64,000 nt of DNA, taken from NCBI RefSeq assembly GCF_027942865.1, contig NC_134510.1:11498743-11562742 (forward strand), given 5' to 3'. This stretch comes from Odontesthes bonariensis. Lineage: Eukaryota; Chordata; Actinopteri; Atheriniformes; Atherinopsidae. Shown here piece after piece: positions 55,429 to 64,000 of the stretch (position 1 is the first letter of the stretch; each line of letters starts with the position of its first letter). A model generated the notes under the pieces. It ran no database searches. It was not told where the DNA came from and saw only the letters and a program-made list of their open reading frames with translations. Made by a program: the position numbers and the translations under genes.

Positions 55429-56405
55429 TAGTGGTGCAACGGATCATCATTGATCCGTTCGGATCAATTATTTCAGTTCGGCACACACATGATCCTCGGA
55501 TTGATTTATGAAAAAAAAAATGTGTGCTTGTTCAGTCCTCACACAGCCGTTACCATTCCGCTAGTTCCAGGGACAGAGCTACTTTCCATGCTCTGGGTAA
55601 AAGTCTGCCACAGTTCCCTCCTCAATAAGCAAACAGTCCTATGGCTCGTTTGTGATTTATTGTCCTCAGCGTACAACATGTAGAACAGTGGGCATGGAAA
55701 ATAAAAGTAGGCTAGACTTCGGTGACTACTGTAACGATAACTGCTGCCTCTAGTGCTACGTCCTTTTTCCATATACTCGCGCTGCCACACAAACCTGTCG
55801 CCTAGGTTACCACACAGACATAACACGTAGCTGACATAGCGATAGCTAACATAAAGAAAACCCCTAACCTGCAACACAGCGTGGTCATGGCGAGCGGAGG
55901 AACAGAAGAGCTCCACGTCGTTTAAATCCCCTGTTTGGGAGCATTTTGGCTTCCCTGTCAAATTTAATGAAGAAGGAAAGAGGTTGGTAGATAAAACCGT
56001 GACGGTGTGTAGGCACTGTGGTACAAGAAAGCCACACAACAGTGGAAACATATCGAGCATGGCCACGTATTTGCAGCGATATCACCCCGGTGTTTCACTG
56101 ACAGGAGTGAAACCGAAAGCGGCTCAACAACCGGTCATCACCGCGTTAAGCAGCCCCCTTCCTTCACAATCCGACCGGGCTACAGCGATCACAAACGCTA
56201 GAGACTGGTAAGTCTGACAAGAAGCTATTAAAATTGTGATCCAGCATTCCAGTCTGCACTCACTGACTCCGGCACTGTGTAAAAAGTGTGTTGACAGGCT
56301 GTCAGTGTCAGTTAGCTTCAGTTGTCAGTGCAGTGCTTATCCCTCTCGACAAAATTATTTATGCCTCATCAACATCGTCCAGACTCGTGGCCTAGACCAA
56401 ACACA
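55429..56405 (+). mobile_element. hAT left end and BED exon (copy 2)
   Basis: Terminus TAGTGGTGCAACGGATCA as at 4696. It has lost part of the tandem GATCCG motif next to the end. It runs uninterrupted to the empty Harbinger site ACACAGTGTATG near 56402. Confidence 0.6.
55887..56207 (+). pseudogene. BED zinc-finger exon, frameshifted
   Basis: Same exon as 5161-5489, but 8 nt are missing after the EEL codons, so the ATG frame meets a stop within about 14 codons. The downstream BED finger (VTVCRHCGTRKPHNSG) is otherwise kept, as is the donor CTG|GTAAGT at 56208. Confidence 0.78.
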
Positions 56406-56417
56406 GTGTATGCTCAC

Positions 56418-56674
56418 CAATCGGCATTCTGAAGACGACCAAAATCACCATGATCACCATCATCGTCCCCACTGCTCTCGGACTCGGACTCCGACCCACT
56501 GTCACTGGCAATGGCTGGCTCAAACCTGTATGGTTCTAGCCCCAATCCCTCCTCGGTTTCTTCTTCAGGCTCTTCATTGTCATCAACAATATTCGGATCG
56601 AAATTTGCCGTGAAGAAGCTGTCCATGTCTGGCAAACTGCTGGCTTCGCTACTAGAACTACTAGTATCAGACAT
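56418..56674 (-). CDS. P2X7-like first exon (copy 2)
   Basis: Open from ATG at 56674 to the donor ATTG|GTGAGC. One amino-acid difference from copy 1 (SLPDMD for SLPDLD). The Harbinger element present beside copy 1 (ending 7368) is absent here, so the original downstream neighbour of this exon on minus is the intron-like DNA after the BED exon, without an obvious next exon. Confidence 0.58.
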
Positions 56675-56711
56675 GTTGATTGTTGGGGGTTGTTCCAGCA
56701 GCTGGCACTCG

Positions 56712-56719
56712 TGACGTCA
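56712..56719. promoter_or_regulatory. CRE palindrome upstream of the P2X7-like exon (copy 2)
   Basis: TGACGTCA, same spacing to the ATG as at 7676. Confidence 0.5.
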
Positions 56720-56872
56720 CGCACCTGTCGTCTGCTACTTCTGGTTTGCCAAATGGCGGGCTATTCGAGTCAAATGTGGTGATAGTTTATTGGGCCTAAT
56801 CAGGACTATCCGGGGGCCTAAATTTATTTTAAAATCATAAAAAAATTCCATGGTATATAAGGAATCGATCTG

Positions 56873-58495
56873 CTATTTCAGTTTTGTGCAAAAAAAATCA
56901 CCTTTCTGTAGGCCTTTAACGAGTGCATCGAAGTCAGGTTGAATGTCTGAGGTGGAGATGCGAAGCACAGCTGACAGATGGTCGTCAGTGAGAGATGATC
57001 TATACCTGGACTTCGTAAACTTCATCATTGAAAATGTTTGTTCACATATGTAGGTAGAGCCAAAGAGAACCAACATCTTCTGAGCATGTCTCTTCATGTT
57101 TGGAAAGTTCTCCTCCTTGAGAGAAGAGTAGAAATCCAGCAGACATCCTGATTTAAAGTGCTCTGCCAGTACTGCATCAGACTGCAGGTCAATGAGTTCC
57201 AGCTGAACATCACTGGGTGCATTATCCACACTGCAGGTAAAGGGAGAGGAAATCATGTGCATTTCATCCTCGATTGTTCTGAGATCTTCAAATCTCCTTA
57301 AAAACTCACAATGCAATGCTCCTAACATGGATGAGTACCTGTGGAGGTGATCAGCTGATGGTGTGACTTCTTTCAGGGTTTGCATGTGAGTGAGATTGTT
57401 GCTCTCCAGTTGGCTTGAAAGAAACAGCATCTTTCTCATGAAAGCCTTCACCAGGGTGTGCATTTCATGAACAAAAAGGCCCCTGCCTTGCAGTTTGGTG
57501 TTCAGTTCATTCATCAGTGCAGTCACATCAACAGCAAATGCAAAATCTGCCATACAGTCCTCATCTGAGAGCTCTGGGATGTCTTTGCCTTTCATCTGAC
57601 AAAACTCTCGAATCTCTGTTTTCAGGTCCCAAACTCTTTTTAGCACTTTGCCCAGGCTGAGCCATCTGACAGCTGTGTGGTAGCCGATGTCACTATGCTC
57701 AGACTCATGGTCCTCCAAAAGTGCAACAAACTGTCTGTGATTCAATGCCCGTGCCCTGATGAAGTTTACTATTTTAGTAACAACATCAATAACATGGTTC
57801 ATTTTTAGCAGTGACTTGCACAACACATGTTGGTGTATAATACAATGCAAAAATACCAATTTCTGATCTGTGTCGATTTCAGTCACTTTATCTTGCATAC
57901 GTTTTAAAAGTCCCACATTTTTCCCTGTAAGATTTGGACAACCGTCCGTTGTGACACCTGCCAGTCTGTCCCATTTCAGTCCCAGTGTGTCCATGCACGC
58001 ATTTACATCTGTGAAGACATCGCTCCCTAGAGTCGTCCCTTTCATTGACCGCATTGCTGCCAGCTCCTTCGTAATCTTGAAGTCCGGCGTGATCCCGCGG
58101 ACAAATACAAGTAACTGGGCTGTGTCACGGACATCACAGCTTTCGTCCAAAGCCAAGGAGAAAAAGTCAAAAGTTGCCACTTCACGTTGCAGCTGAAGCT
58201 CCAGATTCCCCGATATGTCCTCGACCCTTCTCGTCATGGTTCGCCTGGAGAGCGGGACTTTCTCAAATGCTTCTTTTTGTTCAGGGCATATTAGTGCTGC
58301 AGAGTCCACCAAGCACTCTTTGATAAACTCCTCCTCCGAGAATGGCTTACTGTTTTTAGTGATTTTGTGGGATATCACAAAGCTGGTCTTGGTTGCTGCA
58401 TGCCTGGATGTGTGAAGCTTGGTAAAAAAGCCTTGCTGCTTTTGCAGTTTAGCTAGCAAAGCTTCCGATGTCCGCGCCCTTTCAGCATCAGTCAC
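56873..58495 (-). CDS. hAT transposase, GTF2IRD2-like, 540 codons open
   Basis: Longest open frame of the window. Visible domains by residue: N-terminal helical region (1-105), RNase H-like core with FFSLALDESCDVRD (Asp 117) and GVTTDGCPN (Asp 184), the CxxH motif LHCIIHQH (217-223), the RW motif YHTAVRWLSLGK (272-283), an insertion domain, and the C-terminal hAT dimerisation region with TYICEQTFSMMKF (Glu 485, where hAT proteins have SERxFS). These are the catalytic landmarks of hAT transposases, which cut and paste with 8-bp target duplications. The frame continues upstream to an ATG at 58690, broken only by a TAG, so this start (58495) is artificial. Copy 1 has at least four further lesions. 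Confidence 0.88.
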   Translation of the reverse strand: MTDAERARTSEALLAKLQKQQGFFTKLHTSRHAATKTSFVISHKITKNSKPFSEEEFIKECLVDSAALICPEQKEAFEKVPLSRRTMTRRVEDISGNLELQLQREVATFDFFSLALDESCDVRDTAQLLVFVRGITPDFKITKELAAMRSMKGTTLGSDVFTDVNACMDTLGLKWDRLAGVTTDGCPNLTGKNVGLLKRMQDKVTEIDTDQKLVFLHCIIHQHVLCKSLLKMNHVIDVVTKIVNFIRARALNHRQFVALLEDHESEHSDIGYHTAVRWLSLGKVLKRVWDLKTEIREFCQMKGKDIPELSDEDCMADFAFAVDVTALMNELNTKLQGRGLFVHEMHTLVKAFMRKMLFLSSQLESNNLTHMQTLKEVTPSADHLHRYSSMLGALHCEFLRRFEDLRTIEDEMHMISSPFTCSVDNAPSDVQLELIDLQSDAVLAEHFKSGCLLDFYSSLKEENFPNMKRHAQKMLVLFGSTYICEQTFSMMKFTKSRYRSSLTDDHLSAVLRISTSDIQPDFDALVKGLQKGDFFCTKLK

Positions 58496-58690
58496 GTTCT
58501 TGAATTTCTCCGGGTGTTTCGTCTCCTAATGCTGACTCAAATTGTAGTCCTTAAACACGGTGATCTGCTCCCCGCAAACTAAACACACGGCTTTACCTCT
58601 GACTTCAGTAAATAAATACTTAGCAGTCCAATTTTTGTTGAAAACCCTGCATTCGCCATCTACCTTTCTTTTTTTAGCATGAGCAGACAT
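58496..58690 (-). pseudogene. N-terminal zinc-finger part of the hAT transposase, with in-frame TAG
   Basis: ATG at 58690 starts MSAHAKKRKVDGECRVF and leads to WTAKYLFTE ... CLVCGEQITVFKDYNLSQH, then TAG at 58528-58526 (codon 55), then ETKHPEKF in frame with the 540-codon body. The stop lies between the two His ligands of a CxxC...H...H finger. The same TAG is in copy 1 (near 10716). So the lesion predates the duplication, or both copies descend from an element with it. Confidence 0.8.
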
Positions 58691-58851
58691 TTCTGAGGGC
58701 TAAAGTCGTCTTGTGACTTGCTAGTGACAACGATCCAATCATGTGCATGTCTCGATATACGTTTTACATCATCATGAACGTGAATAAAAAACAACTTCAA
58801 AATAAAAATAAAATGCAGCTTCAGTCCATGCATCAGGTAAAATAAGAAAAT

Positions 58852-58948
58852 ATGTTTATTTTGTAATTTCCAATTAACCTTACACGGGCCGGTCAGAGTC
58901 AACCAAAGGGCCGTATGCGGCCCGGGGGCCGTGCAATGCCCAGGTCTG
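58852..58948 (-). mobile_element. 5' terminus of the GTF2IRD2-like hAT element (copy 2)
   Basis: CAGACCTGGGCATTGCACGG read on minus from 58948; same as 11137 in copy 1. Confidence 0.62.
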
Positions 58949-59766
58949 CACTAGACCATCAGGGACCCGAAAGCAGTGCACACGGTACAGGTTGCAACAC
59001 TGTGGTAAACTCTTCCTAACTGGCAAATTAATTGGCATAGTGCATTGTACTGAAGTTGTGAACATTTTAGCCTTAGATGAAAGCAATTCTGCGCATCTGG
59101 AGAATGAATCCAAGCAAGCACAAGTTTCACACTTTAGACTTCTCTCTTATTTCAGGGAGAAATAGAAAGATTCCTGAGTAAGAGTGAGTGTGTCATAGCC
59201 CTGCAAGAAAAACAGTTGATAGATGACTAAATAAATAAAACATTCCTGACCTACACCACGACAGTGAAAACATCAAATCCTAGCCAGCAGACCACCAGGG
59301 AGCCTTTGATTTTTGTGAACTATGGATGTTGCCTCTTGTGCCTCGTTGTCCATTTAGCAGCGGGCTATGTGTAGTCAAACGGACGAGGTATGTACAGAAA
59401 CCCTTTTAAAGAATGATCTTAGGTGAGCAATATAATGGATCGGATCAGTGATGGAAAAGGGAAATCTGATTTGAAGGAATTGGACGAAAGCATTTAAAAC
59501 TCCCAAATAGCTTTTTATGCCTGCTGAAATTGTTGGGGCATGTCACGGCAGTAGTCTTAAAGTGGAAGGCAGACTACAGCCTCTTGCCAAGCAATTTACC
59601 TACGTAGCATTCTCGTTCCGTTGCGTCAGCTTCCTGAAATCTTTTTCAGTACTCTGGGAAACAAGAGTTGTACACAGGGTAGTTTTTCCATTTACTGGCT
59701 TGTTTTATCTTGCAATGTCATTCCCCTACCTGTTATCTGTGGATATAAATGCAATGTCAGGAATAT
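58949..59766. other. Unassigned sequence, copy of 11138-11957
   Basis: No gene recognised; nearly identical to copy 1. Confidence 0.5.
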
Positions 59767-60410
59767 AGAGTAGTTACCCTCAATGTAAAGGGCTTACACA
59801 ATCCAATCAAGTGAGGCAAGGTTATTGCAAAGATGAAGAGAGAGAAACTGCATGTAATATTCTGGCAGGAGACCCATCTCGACAGAATGAAAAGTTAAAA
59901 AAAATATGGTTTTAGAAATACATTCTACTCATGTTATAAGAAAGGGAGAAAAAGAGGGGTAGCAATAATGATTCGTAATAGAGTGAATTTCCAAGTGTTT
60001 CTGAAATCTAGGGGTTCCTTAAACAGAAAGAGGTCACACTAGTTAATGTGTATGTACCACCTGGCAAGGATAATTCCTTTATTAGAGAAATTTTTGGTTT
60101 GATTGCTTCCGAAGCCACTGGGGTTTTAATATGTGGAGGAGACTGGAATATGCAGCTACAATGTAAGCTAGACTCCTCTAACACATTAAAGATATCTGCT
60201 CCCACACCAGAGTAACTGTGTCCTGCTGACACATGTTGACAGAGCTCGGGATGATTGATGTATGGAGGGAGCTCCACCCAACAGAAAGACGGTATACATT
60301 TTATTCAGCAAGTCATAGAGTGCACTCAAGAATTGACTATTTCTTTACATATAACTCTGACAGACACAGACTTAAAGAGTGCAGTATAGGGATTCGAGAT
60401 GTCATTCACC

Positions 60411-61016
60411 TAGCCTGATTAACATAGACTTTCAAATCTCTTCGAGATTCTGGTCTGACCAAGACCATAACGAATACGATTCGAAATGGCCTGGTCAACC
60501 CGGCTCCCTCGGGTTGCTACTGGTTGTGGCCAGAAAAGGCTGTGCCTAAGCTTAAGCCAATCACACCACTCTTTCCTCTGACGTATGATTTAGCTACCAG
60601 CGGGGCTAACTGGTAGATTAAACTCTTAACAAAGCCAGTAGGGAGCAAGGCGAAAACGTCTTTCCTGTCAAGAAATGATTCAAGGGCTGTTCTTTGCTCG
60701 ATTTTTAACGAGAATCTCCCGTCGAACACTTTCATTACAGCATCTACAGCAGTGTCAAAAGCTTGACGCTGCTCCATGTTGATATTGAATGAAGCGCTTC
60801 CGTGTACAATCCATGGGTTGAGTGGCAGTTCAACCACGTCACTACCTTGAACACGCCTCTACCCTGGGCCGTTGGCGCTGCTCAAAGTTGATTGCTTCCC
60901 GACAAAGTGGATGGAGTTCCCATTTTTTCGGGAACTCGAATCCACCTGAATGAGCAGTTTGCCCGAGTGTAGCAGAGCCGAAGGTGTTGCGTCACTGCGA
61001 GGGCGGAGCCTGGGTA
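60411..61016. mobile_element. Element B, copy 2
   Basis: TAGCCTGATTAAC...GGAGCCTGGGTA with TSD TCATTCACC at 60402-60410 and 61017-61025. A 4-bp net difference from copy 1 lies near 60966 (TTTGCCCGAGTGTAGC). Confidence 0.85.
60517..60837 (-). pseudogene. RecQ-like helicase fragment (copy 2)
   Basis: Same 106-residue frame as 12708-13028, but the Walker A motif reads LPTGFVKSLIYQ; the Gly-to-Val change would abolish ATP binding. No other helicase motifs. Confidence 0.72.
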
Positions 61017-61105
61017 TCATTCACCTGTTTATCTGACCCTACACATAGACAATAAAAAGAAAAACACGTCTTGGCGACTTAATACAAGTATCTTAAATGA
61101 TAACC

Positions 61106-62100
61106 AGTGTTGGGGTAGTTACTCAAAAAAGCCTCTGTGGGCTTCCTGCTGATGGAAGGACCAGCGGATGACAAAGAAACAACAACTCTGACACCAACGG
61201 AGGACAAAGTGGAACACCTGAGCGACCGCAGGTAACGTATTGTGCAAAACAGGTGAGTGCATGATTCCGTCTAACTAATGAATGAAATCTACAGAAATGA
61301 ATGTGTGCTAGCTCACACATGTTGAGTACTTGTGCAGTTTTTCCTTCCTTTTCCTGCTGTGTTTTACCGAGGTGATCATGGATGAGATGAGACTCGAGCG
61401 CAGGTCCGAAGGAGAAAGACTGTGGACCCGACATTGCCGTTATGCACCCAGGGTTTCCGTGACGACGAGGAGCTCCCAGTCGGATGAGAGAAGCTGATGT
61501 TAAAAAAAAAAAAATAAAGGAGGACTTGGGGTAGGTCCTTTTTAGTGTCACAGCACGTGATTAGTTAAAAGGCACATTATATACTGCATTTAGATGATAT
61601 TAGCTGATATTATAGAGAAAAGTAAGGAAACAAGCTGCTATTTTAAAAACAAAAGATGACAAAATATTCACAAAGTTATGCTTAAGCTTAAATCATGACT
61701 TTCTTTCTGTCTTCCTTGTAGCACCTCACAGTGGACATGGACCATTCCCAGGAAGCTCCAGCAGCACAGCCGTCCTCTGAACACACTCCAGCACCAAATC
61801 TGCTCCCAGACACCGGACTGTTGATCGGCCCCAGCTGAAACGATGAAAAGCATCCCACACCGAGCCGTACAGATGAAGCCGTCTCCGTGTGTGAAGCTCC
61901 TCACAGACACAGAGAAGATCTGCTCACCTACACCTGCAGAAATAACACAGTCCAGACAAGACGCAGACAATTGGGACTGAAAGACAACCAGTGGGACAGT
62001 GTTGTTCTTTAAAGACATTATTTGTAAATTATGTATTTAAAAAAAATGGTTTGCATTTACATTTTACATGCTGCTTTGGTGCTGGAATCAATAAAAATGA
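61106..62100 (+). other. Unidentified gene-like block (copy 2)
   Basis: Matches 13301-14300: donor CCGCAG|GTAACG at 61231, acceptor CTTCCTTGTAG ending 61721, AATAAA at 62090-62095. The short ATG frame at about 61379 is kept with two substitutions. Not recognised. Confidence 0.4.
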
Positions 62101-62968
62101 ACAGTTTTTACACTTACTCTCTCTTCTGTTAAATGAAACACCAAACAATAACGTTGCCTCAGAGAACGAGCATCTTCTGATGCAACACTCTTAAAAGCAG
62201 ACCCTACAAAGCTTTCTGCAGTCTGTCAGACACATAAGGAATATTTTACTAATCCGAATTCTAAATGATCAGCTATAACATTTGATTTAGTCTTTCTTCT
62301 TTGACTAATAGCCTCATTCCACAGATATGACAGAACAAACATGGGAGGCAGTTTACAGTAGATATCATCCTGTTGGTAGAATGCCTTTAAAACTCAGAAG
62401 AAGCTTTTTTTCTACTCATTTCTACTAAAGTGCATCAAATTAAATTGTATTATCCATGAGTCTGTAATTTAACAGGTTTTTCTTCAGGTTTCCTTAACAA
62501 TGACATGACATCACAGCTCTTTCAGCTGCATCATGTGGAAATATTTCAGGTTTTTTTGCCAGAGGGCCGGCTCAGTCTAATGAATTTATCTGGAAACATG
62601 CATAGTACTGAGGAGGATGATGTTTAAAACTCCTTAAACCAGCCATATTCATTTCTGGATATTTGTTATAAAAATAATAATAATAAAAAACATTTAAAAA
62701 AGAAAGTAAATAAATGTAAAAGTTCTATTATAAAATGATGAAGCTGAAAGGGAAACATGAAACTGTCCAAATGGAACACAGAGATTCTCCTGTATGGATG
62801 CTGCTCCATTCATCAAGTTTCCAAAAACTGAGCTGGGATTTTCTGCAGGAATGAAAACGATCCAAACACTTGTCAGTCTTTGCTGCTCGATGCCGCTGTT
62901 GTGTTTGATGACATCAAAATGTCGTTTACTTCAACAAGCTGAAAGTCTGATAAACGTGAGAGTCTCTC

Positions 62969-63266
62969 ACCGGGTGCTGTGGCGCGCGCCTGTAATCCAA
63001 GCTACCGGGAGGCTGAGGCTGGTGGATCGCTTGAGCTCAGGAGCTCTGAGCTGCAGTGGACTATGCCGATCGGGTGTCCGCACTAAGCTCCTTACCGATA
63101 TGGTGCTCCTGGGGGAGCTCGGGACCACCAGGTCGTCTAAGGAGTGGAGAACCGGCCCAGATCGGAAACGGAGCAGGTCAAAGCCCCCGTGCCGCTCAGT
63201 AGTGGGATCGCACCTGTGATTAGACGCTGCAGTGCAGCCTGAGTCATACAGCGGGACCCAGTCTTT
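62969..63266 (+). ncRNA. 7SL RNA, copy 3
   Basis: 298 nt, but the first base is A instead of G (ACCGGGTGCTG), AGCTCGGTACC has become AGCTCCTTACC, GGGAGCCCGGG is GGGAGCTCGGG, AGGAGGGG is AGGAGTGG and CCCAGGTCGG is CCCAGATCGG. The helix 8 GGAA loop is kept. Terminator T5 at 63264-63268. The most altered of the three copies, likely a pseudogene, though the upstream ATF-like site persists. Confidence 0.92.
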
Positions 63267-63515
63267 TTACACTCTTTGTTCTCTCCAACAAAATACTGGG
63301 ACAACACACACGCTCCAACATCACCTCTTTACACGTTACAGCAGTTTCTCCATCTTCTCTTTTCCATTGAAAAGCACAGCTGTTTCTTGGATCTACAGCG
63401 CCCCCACCTGGAGAAGACGAGCAACGACCATCAGCCACATCACTCACCGCTGCTTCACAGATACACTCTGCTCCATCACTCATTCAATCAAGCTGCTGCT
63501 GTCAACTCAAAGACT

Positions 63516-64000
63516 AGGTGCGTTTATATGGACACGTTTAATCTGATTAAATGCACGTTTAAACCGATTACACGTGTAAAGAGATTAAATATGCGTCATG
63601 TAAACAGTCAAATAATCTCTTTAAATATAAACGGGTTAAATATTTAAACCGATTACAATAGGTGGTTTGGACCGTTCATATAATCCGATTGAAGGAGGAA
63701 ACTCCCCATATATACAGGCGCACCTACATAAACCGATTATTAGAACACGTTTCATGTTACTGCGCAAGTGTAAGGGCGTGCGAGATAAAGTTAATAAAGA
63801 CTGTGTAGTTCTAGTTAAACGGCAGATAACGGAAGACATCGAAGTTAAAATGACGGCGACAGTGAAGAAGAACAAAAATTGGTTTTATTGAAAACGTTGC
63901 AAGAGCAAAATATAATGTCAAAACTGGACGGGAGGAAGATGAGGAACTCGGAAATCTTTAATGATGTCCACACAGCCTTGAAAGAGGCAGGGTTTGACCG
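63516..64000 (+). mobile_element. Edge of a transposon encoding a Myb/SANT-like protein
   Basis: Sequence unlike copy 1 starts at AGGTGCGTTTATATGGACAC, rich in AACCGATTA motifs as in several fish DNA-transposon ends. From about 63858 one plus frame reads DGDSEEEQKLVLLKTLQEQ...KLDGRKMRNSEIFNDVHTAL, a Myb/SANT-like (trihelix) domain typical of Harbinger-type accessory genes. The frame has a stop just upstream and the nearby ATG (63849) is in another frame, so either a frameshift or a missing exon. Continues beyond the window. Confidence 0.6.

Larger units (their letters stand above)
59767..61105 (+). pseudogene. L1-type endonuclease fragment (copy 2)
   Basis: Same landmarks as in copy 1 (WQETHLDR, ICGGDWNMQL, SRIDYFF) and the same stops, interrupted by element B at 60411-61016. 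Confidence 0.86.
51289..63515. repeat. Segmental duplication, copy 2
   Basis: Direct repeat of 1-15697. It begins at GGGATCAGTTCATGATTC and ends at CAACTCAAAGACT, where a new transposon starts. It lacks the insertions at 5690 and 8721 of copy 1, so those came after the duplication. It shares element B, the L1 fragment and the in-frame TAG of the hAT gene, so those came before. Confidence 0.93.

Noticed and set aside
1-63515. Duplicate haplotypes joined by the assembler
   Set aside because: Not fully excluded. The two copies differ by insertions with target duplications and by tRNA unit structure, and are separated by over 35 kb of distinct sequence, so a true duplication is preferred, subject to long-read confirmation.

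Overview
The window looks like repeat-rich, non-coding heterochromatin-like DNA from a vertebrate, most probably a teleost fish. The RNA genes are eukaryotic Pol III genes (nuclear tRNA-Leu and tRNA-Asp with internal A/B boxes, and full-length 7SL/SRP RNA with Alu and S domains). The mobile elements are those typical of fish: PIF/Harbinger with paired Myb/SANT and transposase genes, hAT, an L1-type and an L2-type LINE, and solo LTRs. I see no intact host protein-coding gene. The coding signals are transposon genes, most of them broken, plus two unidentified gene-like blocks.

Layout. (1) 1-15697: Harbinger transposase remnant, a 0.9-kb tandem tRNA-Leu/tRNA-Asp array (839-4466), a hAT BED-finger exon, an inserted Harbinger element (5690-7368), a first exon resembling the P2X7-like intracellular zinc domain (minus), a broken GTF2IRD2-like hAT transposase (7865-10879) split by a second transposon, an L1 endonuclease fragment split by a third transposon carrying a RecQ-like helicase piece, an unidentified exon set with a poly(A) signal, and a 7SL gene. 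(2) 15698-38619: about 18 head-to-tail copies of a 1.27-kb satellite monomer. (3) 38620-51288: a solo LTR at the array edge, an L2 fragment, an inverted second 7SL locus, a composite Harbinger element with nested insertions, and a second solo LTR with its own Harbinger insertion. (4) 51289-63515: a second direct copy of region 1, with its own tRNA array, a far better preserved hAT transposase (540 codons open) and a third 7SL gene. (5) 63516-64000: the edge of a further transposon encoding a Myb/SANT-like domain.

The first 15.7 kb and 51.3-63.5 kb are the same segment repeated about 51.29 kb apart. Comparing the two gives clean empty sites, target-site duplications (TSDs) and relative ages for most insertions. 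The working parts are probably only Pol III genes: some tRNA-Leu, some tRNA-Asp and perhaps a 7SL copy. The tRNA-Leu copies carry three different anticodons (CAG, AAG, TAG), and equivalent positions of the two arrays differ in anticodon. Three transposons begin TAGCCTG and are each bounded by an exact 9-bp TSD; one contains a RecQ-like helicase fragment. They are the best candidates here for a poorly described element family. All calls are from reading the sequence; no database search was possible.
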